A DNA stretch of 64,000 nucleotides from contig JABAKD010000011.1 of assembly GCA_012845835.1 (NCBI GenBank), forward strand, positions 5,604,036-5,668,035. The letters run 5' to 3'. Positions within the stretch are counted from its first letter, which is position 1; every line of letters starts with the position of its first letter. This stretch comes from Undaria pinnatifida. Taxonomy: Eukaryota; Sar; Phaeophyceae; Laminariales; Alariaceae. A model generated the notes under the pieces. The model made no database searches. It was given only the letters and a program-made list of their open reading frames with translations, and was not told where the DNA came from. Positions 37,509 through 44,100 of this stretch are shown in pieces. Position numbers and translations under genes: made by a program.

Positions 37509-37806
37509 GAGGTGCCGAGGTGTCGGATATAGGCTGCAGCAGGAGAGGGAAGTCACGCTCACGGATGGAGTCGATGTTGCGGCGCCGACTCATGACCTGA
37601 GCGGAGGTGGGAGAAGCCGGGCGCTGCCCGAGGAGAGGCTCATCGGAAGGCGTGCCATATCCGTAGTGTGGGTTTGTGTCTACGAACGCGGCGCGCTGTG
37701 ACAGCCTTTCTTGATGATTCTCAGCGTGGAAGGAGCTGATGGCTGCCTGGGAAGCTTGCTGCTCCTCCAGTTGCTGCGTGGATTGCTTCCACTCTGCGGC
37801 CACCAT
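14575..37806 (-). CDS. MOCOS: Molybdenum cofactor sulfurase (nine coding exons)
   Basis: Moco sulfurase transfers sulfur from L-cysteine to the molybdenum cofactor, activating xanthine dehydrogenase and aldehyde oxidase. Exons, in transcript order: 37806-37288, 25203-23876, 21414-21228, 20280-19847, 19377-19242, 18095-17700, 17465-16767, 15958-15834, 15064-14575. They sum to 4,314 nt, divisible by three, and phases match at every junction. The PLP domain shows YLDHAGAT and GNPHSQ (exon 1), [10 protein letters not shown] and SFYKIFG (PLP lysine about residue 613, exon 2), [11 protein letters not shown] (exon 3), [12 protein letters not shown] (about 796-807, with the persulfide cysteine) and [17 protein letters not shown] (exon 5). 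The MOSC N-terminal part starts with [15 protein letters not shown] has HFRPNFVV and [15 protein letters not shown]. The family is usually 800-900 residues. Here polyQ (exon 1), a long Asp/Ser-rich insert (exon 2) and Gly/Ser inserts enlarge it to 1,437. It is probably cytosolic. No frameshift is seen. The start ATG is the first in frame and the least certain point. Confidence 0.9.
16015..16480. repeat. (GGT)n trinucleotide arrays in Moco sulfurase intron 7
   Basis: GGT/GGC repeats at 16,028-16,095 and GGT repeats at 16,325-16,470 fill the intron between exons 7 and 8. Their translations (poly-Val, poly-Thr/His or poly-Pro, depending on frame) are artefacts. Confidence 0.9.
18165..18932 (-). 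mobile_element. 5'-truncated LINE 3' end with poly-C tail (intron 5)
   Basis: Minus-strand frames carry the C-terminal part of a LINE ORF2: [18 protein letters not shown] (about 18,890-18,830). Then, from about 18,685, comes a 139-residue frame with a zinc-knuckle-like cluster [20 protein letters not shown], the typical post-RT region. It ends near 18,266. The 3' UTR follows (18,261-18,195) and the element ends in C11-C14 runs (18,167-18,194, seen as G on the plus strand). The 5' end breaks off at a G-rich tract near 18,932. A frame break lies at about 18,690. It sits inside Moco sulfurase intron 5 in the same orientation as the gene. Confidence 0.8.
19487..19745 (-). mobile_element. SINE-like element with poly-C 3' tail, copy 2 (intron 4)
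   Basis: The sense strand is minus. From the 5' end it reads 'tcatccattagcaagaaag', 'gtgccgaagtccgtctcac', 'ggttcacccttcatg', 'cgcttggtgcaagcaatg', 'cgacgtgctccgtcccgg', 'gggatgcgatggtc' and 'actgagtac', then C8. 'tagcaagaaagtagg' and 'ggttcaccc' could be decayed pol III A and B boxes; this is only suggestive. It is about 90% identical to the copy at 20,292-20,565. It lies in intron 4 of the Moco sulfurase gene, between exons 4 and 5. Confidence 0.75.
20292..20565 (-). mobile_element. SINE-like element with poly-C 3' tail, copy 3 (intron 3)
   Basis: Same family and orientation as copy 2. It ends in a C-rich run beside the 3' splice site of Moco sulfurase intron 3, only about 12 bp upstream of exon 4 (exon start 20,280). 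The intron's polypyrimidine tract is therefore partly replaced by transposon poly-C followed by 'cgtgaatatatcag'. Confidence 0.75.
21650..22290. repeat. (GGTAG)n pentanucleotide array, ~600 bp (intron 2)
   Basis: An almost pure GGTAG array runs from about 21,678 to 21,950, with decaying variants (ggttag, ggcag, ggtcg) up to 22,290 and a purine-rich lead-in from 21,440. It lies in Moco sulfurase intron 2. On the minus strand it is (CTACC)n, which reads as a Pro-Thr-Leu-Tyr repeat frame with no biological meaning. Confidence 0.95.
22866..22935 (-). pseudogene. Decayed copy of the 3' end of Moco sulfurase exon 2
   Basis: Read on the minus strand this gives [15 protein letters not shown]. The true end of exon 2 gives [15 protein letters not shown], which includes the PLP lysine. 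DNA similarity extends across the splice-donor region ('tgagagcag' versus 'tgagcgagcag'), but the GT donor is lost. It lies about 950 bp downstream of the real exon end, inside intron 2, and must be a relic of a local duplication. Confidence 0.7.
23712..23822 (+). mobile_element. LINE 3' end fragment with poly-C tail
   Basis: In sense (plus) orientation it has 'gagtagggacggtgctccg', 'tctcgaaaagaatgcgtgg', 'tcaacggtcaaatgac' and 'aaggccaagcag', then C10. This is the same 3' UTR as the LINE ends at 18.2 kb and 32.6 kb. Only the last ~110 bp are present. It lies in Moco sulfurase intron 2, opposite in orientation to the gene. Confidence 0.7.
25372..25440 (-). pseudogene. Duplicate of the 5' edge of Moco sulfurase exon 2 (a)
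   Basis: In minus orientation it reads 'ttctgccag' then 'ggacccgtttcg' and encodes [18 protein letters not shown]; the genuine exon 2 begins [18 protein letters not shown]. The copied block starts at the splice acceptor and keeps a usable CAG. It ends after about 60 bp. It is about 230 bp upstream of the real exon, inside intron 1. Confidence 0.8.
25565..25630 (-). pseudogene. Duplicate of the 5' edge of Moco sulfurase exon 2 (b)
   Basis: A second exon-edge copy encodes [18 protein letters not shown] in minus orientation. Here the acceptor AG has mutated ('tgtcgg' before 'ggacccg'). With copy (a) it forms a small tandem series of about 190-230-bp units reaching into the true exon 2. A weak third relic ('aaggaccggtacc') lies near 25,690. 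Confidence 0.8.
25926..26783. mobile_element. 858-bp DNA transposon with terminal inverted repeats
   Basis: The left end at 25,926 begins CAGTAGTGGCTACGATAT and the right end at 26,783 is its inverted partner, CAGTAGTAGCTACGATAT. Both continue 'aagaga', giving TIRs of about 24 bp with one mismatch. Subterminal 'gatataagaga/gatatagg' words recur on both sides. A clear target-site duplication is not evident. It carries a short Cys-rich reading frame and an opposing frame (26,617 downwards, minus, [20 protein letters not shown]) that may be a transposase relic. It lies in intron 1 of the Moco sulfurase gene. Confidence 0.7.
26028..26486 (+). CDS. Cys-rich (putative zinc-finger) protein inside the TIR element
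   Basis: The 152-codon frame has in-frame ATGs at 26,028 and about 26,115; the second, giving [11 protein letters not shown], may be the real start. The core is C-x5-C-x-C, then [14 protein letters not shown], then RRACHSC, so at least seven Cys and one or two His are spaced as in a zinc-binding module. The tail is Lys/Ser/Gly-rich and basic ([14 protein letters not shown]), which suggests nucleic-acid binding. An AATAAA lies about 10 bp after the stop. The family is not recognised, and similar CxxC ORFs accompany some DNA transposons. It is enclosed by the TIRs, so it is transposon cargo rather than a host gene. Confidence 0.5.
   Translation: MSFSRDFLLHQAFRQVVPHTQHTHTPPNAMPCAAGRRCACVPDQMPAAPGFTKHQCRFCGGYLLGMCVVVDQESDSEMRRACHSCVSPGGGKSSGADTAAWQPPKRTSPESKGKGKSSTGASGGLKLSAADPGKCGGAKKRARDRSVCFRWV
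27115..27715. repeat. GC-rich minisatellite (~10-12-bp GGGRCCGTC unit)
   Basis: About 50 degenerate copies of 'ccgtc(c/t)(c/g)ggg(a/g)' fill 600 bp. All frames translate to Arg/Pro/Gly/Ser repeats (GPSRDRPG-like) and are artefacts. It lies in Moco sulfurase intron 1. Confidence 0.9.
28645..28786 (+). repeat. Dispersed repeat, copy 1 (interrupted by a retroposon)
   Basis: It shares 'cagctgtgatata.gcg', 'ttccc(t/c)..g.atattcctcagc', 'gactggagcctg' and 'tgtgaccacggacttgatt' with 31,003-31,140. The alignment resumes after 28,883 ('tgagaacaacaa'), which shows that the segment between was inserted. Confidence 0.7.
28786..28884 (+). mobile_element. Short poly-A-tailed retroposon with target-site duplication
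   Basis: About 75 bp, ending 'ccgccggaggatg', is followed by an A-rich tail and flanked by 'agtta' on both sides. The relative at 31.0 kb has the uninterrupted site. A second copy lies inverted at 29,680-29,800, also with an A-rich tail. Confidence 0.65.
29278..29515. repeat. ~118-bp tandem duplication
   Basis: Two copies starting at 29,278 and 29,397 share 'gaccaaaaaatg', 'accaaccaaccat.(g/a)tgtcc', 'tcaactcgtacagc' and 'gagataaca.cttcttgcc'. No gene is seen between 28,900 and 30,400. Confidence 0.75.
29680..29800 (-). mobile_element. Second copy of the poly-A-tailed retroposon
   Basis: On the minus strand it reads 'taaatcgac', 'atgaaaatgcgtgga', 'tgtggtgagctta' and 'ccgccggaggatgaacat', then an A9 tail. 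It matches 28,786-28,884 in inverted orientation. Confidence 0.65.
30440..30636 (+). mobile_element. 5'-truncated copy of the tRNA-derived SINE
   Basis: It aligns with the body of the SINE at 34,872-35,238: 'cacgtaccatagtggggag' versus 'gcgtaccgtagtggggag', followed by 'ggatctgagt', 'gggaggga' and 'ggatga'. Like the full copy it ends in an A-rich tail (30,616-30,632). The tRNA-like head is absent. Confidence 0.65.
30888..30926. repeat. (CAG)n microsatellite
   Basis: A run of about 11 'agc' triplets followed by 'agaagaac'. It is intronic and not in a supported frame. Confidence 0.9.
31003..31140 (+). repeat. Dispersed repeat, copy 2 (empty-site copy)
   Basis: Homologous to 28,645-28,786 plus 28,884-28,905, without the retroposon. 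It is preceded by 'taaccctaaccctcagctgtg', a short telomere-like pair of CCCTAA units. Confidence 0.7.
31698..31792. repeat. (TCGTA)n pentanucleotide array
   Basis: About 18 units of 'tcgta' with a few 'tcgaa' variants. Confidence 0.95.
32576..33235 (-). mobile_element. LINE 3' end with internal ~100-bp tandem amplification
   Basis: On the minus strand the terminal part (32,700-32,576) matches the LINE 3' UTR and ends in poly-C after 'atgagcaat'. The interval 32,755-33,140 consists of about four copies of a 95-105-bp unit ('tttcaccgtctgtggccatc', 'tctcccagcacagcgatc', 'agcataccaagattctcc'). This unit is the same stretch that occurs once at 18,360-18,440, within the C-terminal coding part of the LINE. 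The frame is destroyed. It lies in Moco sulfurase intron 1. Confidence 0.75.
33838..34060 (+). mobile_element. MITE-like element, copy 1
   Basis: About 200 bp, starting 'agtggtccgtctatagtgcc' and ending near 'ataccggtcctatagtggga'. The imperfect terminal inverted repeats are built on CTATAGTGCCGG. The internal 'agcatgcggagtagtgccgg' block is shared with the copies at 38.8, 43.5 and 45.5 kb. It is non-coding. Confidence 0.65.
34872..35238 (+). mobile_element. tRNA-derived SINE with poly-A tail
   Basis: The head (34,872-34,945) resembles a tRNA gene, with an A-box-like 'tggtctagtggtta' (34,885) and a B-box-like 'ggttcaaaattcc' (34,929). An unrelated body follows and ends in 'gcacac' plus A10. 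No intact tRNA acceptor stem is seen, so it is not annotated as a tRNA. A truncated relative is at 30,440-30,636. Both lie in Moco sulfurase intron 1. Confidence 0.7.
35490..36264 (+). other. Cluster of three consecutive unrecognised open frames
   Basis: Frames at 35,523-35,750 (75 aa, [20 protein letters not shown]), 35,777-36,073 (98 aa) and 36,073-36,264 (63 aa, with a GTG first codon) follow one another on the plus strand. Their composition is balanced and not repetitive, unlike the surroundings. No family is recognised. The block lies antisense in Moco sulfurase intron 1. It may be a fragment of transferred (organellar or viral) DNA or simply chance; nothing in the sequence decides this. 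Confidence 0.25.
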
Positions 37807-38130
37807 GGCAAGGCATAGAATATTGCCCTGTGAGCGTGGAGTGAAGTGGGGTGGGGTGGGGTGGGGTGGGGTGGACTGGCGACAAGCTCAGCAGCAGCAG
37901 CGGTATCGAGCTTTCAACTTCCTTCATCAGTCACACAGCTCAAAAAGAGAACCACTTTTCATTTCCCGGGCTTTCCATAGTGGTTCGCGAGGCGTTATGT
38001 CGGTTCTAGAAAGGGTAGAAAGGGATCCCCTCATTTCCACGTGTCATCGGCAACACCATCCGAGGGTAGATAGAGTGTGGTGTGGGCCGCCCGAGCGTTC
38101 TTGGAGGGGTAGCATCCAATCTCCTGTACT
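37807..38130. promoter_or_regulatory. Shared divergent promoter region
   Basis: Only 324 bp separate the start codons of the Moco sulfurase gene (minus) and the plastid SAP/STI1-protein gene (plus), so both promoters must lie here or overlap the 5' UTRs. A (GGGGT)n run of five units occupies 37,846-37,872. No clear TATA box is seen. Confidence 0.6.
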
Positions 38131-41100
38131 ATGTCATCTGCTTCTATGACATTGGTTGTGGTAACGGCGGTCGCGGTGGCGGCGGCGATAGGTTACCTTC
38201 CTGCCTGCACGACAGCGTTCGTCCTGCCTTCAAGTGTTCCCCGCAAAGTTGAACTCCGGAACGTGGTGCGAAGACCTTCGACGTTGTCTCAGCGCGAGCA
38301 CCACCACCTCAGGTATCTGCCTGTCTCCCCGTAGTGTGTGCATGCGGTGCACACCCACCGTGCTGTTCCTTTCATAGTACGTAAGGGCCACCTCGGAACA
38401 CGGCAGCGATATCAGTACAACCGCTCATTCATGACATGCATGCACATGGATCATGTGTAAACGAACTGCCTCCAAGCAAATAATTCACGCACCAAACAGC
38501 ATAGTACTGAACCAGGCAATGCTGTACCGAATGCGTCCAGAGAGGTTGCTCTTCTCGCGGATTCCAGCAAAGCTTTGTTCGAGTGTGCGTGGGTTATTGT
38601 TCTATAAGGAGGCGCAGATTTTTGGGTGCCGGTAGGCCATTCGCACTCGTAGAGATCTATCACGAGCTCTGTGCTTCCTTGTGCCGTAGAATCTACCCCG
38701 TCCTTCATACCGTACCTGAACAAACTGCAATTGACCCTTGTGACGCATCGTACCAGTACAGAGTATTCCCTCATATAGCGCCGCTACTGGTGTGTGCCAG
38801 CAGGAAATATCGAAATATCGGCACGATAGGGGCAACCGGCGCTACTCCAACGTCGCCACTACCGGTGGTTCTCATCTGTGCCGAGCCATAGTCGCACGCG
38901 CTGTAGCGGGCAACCAGCTCTACTCAACCGGCACTATTGAGCGCTGTAGAGAGACCTCTATTGCTGGTAACACCTTGATCATATCATGGTAAGATACCAG
39001 TATGATACTCAGGAAAGGGTGGGCGGATCCACTCCGCTTCCTCCTGCTACTCATTCCGTCCGAATCTATCCCATCAACGATACACAGAGTCGGAGGGGCC
39101 ATCCGTGGCACGAATGGCAGGTTGTCAGCGGGGCGGGAGGGGCGGAGACCTCTGCCGTGTGAAAATACAGTCTGCCCGACGCCCCTTTCCTGCTGCGCGT
39201 TTGTAACTGAAGCATACCTGGTACATATATCGTGTCTACTCGCAAGAAGACTATGATAGCAGCACGAAGGACAGGCGGATCCACTCCGCTCCCTCCTGTT
39301 GATGGCTTCATGCGAATCTCTCTAATCAGTGATACGCAGAGTCGGAAGAGGTCACGGTTGGCGCTTAGCACGCATACGGGGCTGTCATGGGGGCGGGGAG
39401 CGAGGCGGGGTTGGCTCTGTACTGCTTTTCATACTGCGTGTATCATGTACCTGGGGCCTGGTATGTGTGTGTGGTTCACGTTCAGCTGCCACTTCCACCT
39501 GTCGACAACCAGCACACCCAGAGTCCGTGCCGATGCCTCATCCTAATAGCTCTGTGTTCACAACCTATGAGACAAATGTATGCATCGCAAAGACAGTGCG
39601 GTAAGGCGCTGCGGTGGTCATGCGATGACAAACATACTGAACACGAAAGCGGAACATGCACAAGCCAGCACAGCAAAATTGCGGGGGAGAAAGCTCAGGA
39701 AAAGAAAAAGAACAAATAAACGAGGAGTAAGAAAATAAAGTAAAGGAGAAAATAAAAATAGATAAAAGAAGCGGAACGTATAGTCCATGCCTTCCTGCTG
39801 CAATTGGCACTAACGTGCGTTATCGTAGGAAGGCTGCCCACTCCGTACGGCACGAATGACAGAAGAACCCATTCCGCTTCGTCCTGCTGTTGGCTTTGTG
39901 CAAAGGCATCCCACCAATAACCCACGGAGTCGGAGGGGGCATCCTTGGCACGCGCATGGGGTTGTCATCGGGCGGGGCCCGCCCCGCTCCCCGCCGTCCC
40001 GCCTCGTCCTGCGGTGTTTGCAAGTATGGGGTTCGAGGAAAATGTTGTCGATCTCAGCTGACGGCGGCTGGGACATGTGGCCATATGTTCATATTTTCCA
40101 TGTTTTCCTCCCTCGAGTTTACTCCCATCAACCACTATGTATGTTTCGGCATGTGTAGCGTGTGGTGGTGTGAAAAATTACACTAACCACGAGGCCCATG
40201 CCACGCAGGGACTGAAACACGTGCAATGGTAGACTTGGTTTACAGTAGCAGCAATAGTATGTATCACACGAGTACGGACACATGCTCCTATGAATGAAAC
40301 CACCCATGAAAATTATGCGCCTCGACCCCCCCCCCCCCCCCCGTCCCAAGCACGTTTATCGTTAGCCTGACGCCTCAGTCAATGTGCGCCGGTGCGCCAC
40401 CATCTTTTGTTTTCGCTTATGAGCGAACGCGAGGTTCTAATTTTGACGGCTTCAAAAACAATTTAAAGAGAACACCTCGTTTCGAATTTCCTGAACATTC
40501 CGCTGACCACCAACGCCACAAGTCGACACCAGTTACTGCTGCGCTAGTGCTAGAGACTGACATTCCATCTTCTAGTAAGCCGTTGATAATTCCGGTCAGC
40601 TGAGGCCTTCTCGACAGCCGAGGCGGGAGACGCCAGAGGCTCCATTTTTCCCTGATGCCACCGCAAACCTTTTCCCACCCGTTGGCCTAAGCCCTCCAAT
40701 TTGATCCCTGGGTACGTGAATGGCGACCAGCAGGGCCCATGCACTTGACGTCATGATCCCACTCCGCCTTCCACAGCTAACTAGAACAGCAAAAATCGCT
40801 TATAATATGGTTCTTAGAAATTTACTGCCGGTTTGGTTGTAACGGGGGCTAACCCGGAGATCCGCATCAGCATTGCCTTGGTACTGCGTGTGCTACGAAG
40901 TGCTTGAGCAGCATTGTCGCTGCTAACGGTGCATTTTCGGGGACCCAAAGTGTTTTGTCGAGCAAGTATTTTTGGGTGGTGTGGTGTTGTCAACCGTCTA
41001 TTGTGAGCGGTTGTGATGCATATTGTTGTGGTGTGATATCGACTATGCGTGGACGGCCGATTGTGATGCCTTTTTCAGTTTAGTAGTACGAGTACGTAGT

Positions 41101-44100
41101 GATCATGTTTTGCGTGTGTCGTACACTTGTGTGTACCACGCGCATCGGCTCTGCGTAAGTTGTAGTGTGTGGGCACTACGTTTTTTAGTCGTCCGCGCCA
41201 ACCCCTAGTTACACAGCGCGGGCTGCTTCATGTGGTCGGCACTGTATTATAATCGTCACTTTGCAGCGATACCTTCCCCCCTCGAAAAGGTTGAAAGGGT
41301 TGCAGCAGGACGTACCAGTACTATGCAATATACGCGTTCCCTTGGCAACCACCGAGGGCCTAGACCACCGGATACCAAAACCGACACCACTGACTTGACT
41401 CGCCGCCGTACAACCTGATGCATCTAAGCCAAATGAATGTCGCCCGCCCGCCCGCCCGCCATTCGACGATTTTTGTCCAACCACACGACTCTGCAGGGAT
41501 GCCTCCCAGTTTTCATGTCGAGCAGCGAACGCGCTATCAACTGCAAACTGCTTTCACCCCTCGCAGGTCATAAATCCGCCACCGCTGCAGCTCGTATTGG
41601 TTTTGTTTTCTTACGAACGATGCGTAACCTTGACCTGACACGTCTCTCTCCCCCCTCCCCTACCCCCCCTCCCTCTCCCTCTCCCTCTCCTTCTCCCTAT
41701 CCCTTTCCCTCCCCTACTCCCTCCCCTTCTCTCTCTCGTTGTCCCTCTCCCCCTCCCCCTCTTTGTCCCTCTCCTTGTCCCCCTCCCCCTCCCCCTCCCC
41801 CTACCTCGCCTTCTCCGCCTGTACGTATCCACGCGGCAGACCGCGCACGCTCGGCTGGTCGAAAGGTCGAGTTGTCAAGCCCCCTGTAGCATACTTTTCC
41901 TCCTCCTCCTCCTCCTCCTCTTCTTCCTCCTCCCCCCCCACCCCCTCCCCCTCCTCGAGCGGAGCGAACTCTGGAACGGGACCAGACGCGGTGCAACAGG
42001 AAGTTGGCCGCATCAGAGAGGCGCGAATGACGGCAGGTCAGATCAAAACTGAGCTCGACACCCTTGGTGTCGACTACACCGGCTTGCTGGAGAAGGCCGA
42101 GTATGTTCTCGCGCTGGCAGAAGCCCGAGTAACGCCTCCTTCGCAGGGGGGGGGGGCAGCGGACGCCTCGGTAGGAGAAGACGCCGCCCCGCCATCGGAC
42201 GCCCCAGAAGCAGAAGCAGCAGCAGAAGAAGCGGCAGCGGCAGGAGCTTCAGCAGAAGCTGAAGCGGCAGGGGGAATAGCAACAGAGGCTGCAGAAGCAG
42301 AAGCAACAGCAGCAGAAGAAGCTGCAGCAGAAGCAGCAGAAGCAGCAGCAGTAGAAGCAGCAGCAGCAGAAGCAGCAGAAGCAGCAGCAGACGAAGCAGC
42401 AGAAGCAGAAGCAGCAGCAGCAGAAGCGGCGGCGGCAGCAGCGGCAGCAGAAACAGAAGCAGAAGCAGAAGCAAAAGCAGAAGCAGCAGCAAAAGCAGAA
42501 GCAGCAGCAAAAGCAGAAACAACCAGCGCGGCGGCAGCGGCAGCAGCAACCGATGAAGCTGCCGCCGATCAATCTTCGGACCAGCAGCCCGACCAGAAGG
42601 AGGAAGAAGCCGGGCATGAAGCTTCGTCGGCGCCGCCCCCGGTCCCGGAACCGGTGCCTGAACCGGTGCCGGAAACGAAACTCGAATCGGAAATAGAATC
42701 GGAAACGGAAACAGGGTCGGAATCGGAAACGGAATCGGAAACGGAATCGGTATCGGAACCGAAATCGGACACAAATTCGGGAACAAGTTCGGAAGCGGAA
42801 ACTGGCATGGAGCAGGAGGCCAGCAGCGTAGACGAGGAGGTATCTAAAATCAGGGAGGCGCGTATGACTGCCGGGAAGATTAAGGCTGAGCTAGACTCGC
42901 TTGGCGTAAGCCACACCGACCTCCTAGAGAAGGTGGAGTTCGTACAGAGATTGGCGGAAGCCAGGGTGCGAAACTCCGGGGGGGTTGGGGCTGATACCGG
43001 TGGCGACGACGATGCTCAAGGGCAAGAGGAAGGGGAAGGAGATGGGGGAGAGCCGAAGGAGAGGCAAGAGAACAGCAGTGAAGACGCCGGGGGGGTAGGT
43101 GCTGGCACAGAGGAGGTGGGGGGGGCGGCGGTGGGAGAGGGCGAAAGCCCGGTGGAAGATGTCCCGCCTGCATCTACTGATGCTGCTGTGGTTGATGAAG
43201 AACCGATGGTTGCTGAGGAAGAGTCCCCACCGCATATGGGCGACGCTGAGGAGGGCGGGGGGGAGAAGGGGGCGGACGCCGGGACGGGGGCAGAGGTGGG
43301 GGCAGAGGCGGGAGACGTAGGTCCTGGAGAGTTCGAGAGGGGCAGCGACGGCGATAGAGAAGAGGTGAGGGCTTGCGTGATTGGCGCGGTGGAGTCACCC
43401 TTCGACAAGCGATCGCCTGGAGCAATCGCCTGGAGCAAGCATCTGCGTTTTTCCGTTTCTTTCGACACCGTATTGGCTTTGTTTCGAGCGCGGACGGTTC
43501 ATGGGTGTCCGCGACGGTGCAGTGGTGGTTCATCAACAGTGCCGTTATGTGCCAACCAGAAATACCGGCACTGTAGCGGCAACCGGCACTACTCTGCATA
43601 CTGCCACCGCTGTTTCTTCCCATCTGTGCCTATCAACTTCACAGGGACTTCAGCGAGTAACCGGCACAGCTCAACAGGCACTATAGAGGGGTCTCTTTTC
43701 TTACTTTCTTGTCATGTGTGTATATCCCAATAGACGCCGTGCGGACGGAGAGACGGAGGAAGGAAGGTCGGCCGTTGTTCGTTTTACTCAAACACCGCGT
43801 ACCGCGCGCGCTGCCATGTGCTGTGGTCTCACGCGAGCACGTGCCCCTAGTTTTTGCCTCCCCCCGATACGCCAATGGTCAAATAACTAACGCAAGCAAC
43901 AAATGAGTACCCCGCACCGCTCCTTTTCCCTCCTCCCCCCCCTCCCCTCCTCCCGTACCAACACCCCGTCTTGACCTATGTGTTGTGTGTGTATAATATG
44001 GGTGCCCAGGTTGAGGCGATGCGCGTCTCGATGATGAAGAAGGAGCTGGACGAGCGAGGCGTTGACTACAGGGGGCTGCTGGAGAAGTCGGAATTCGTCG

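Noticed and set aside
41739-41840. ATG at 41,739 as the start of the plastid-protein gene
   Set aside because: It lies inside a polypyrimidine tract and gives a Ser/Pro artefact. The upstream exon at 38,131 joins in phase and supplies a plausible plastid presequence.
42043-42786. 247-codon minus-strand frame (poly-Leu) and a Cys/Phe-rich frame
   Set aside because: Antisense shadows of the Ala/Glu-rich coding repeat of the plastid-protein gene.
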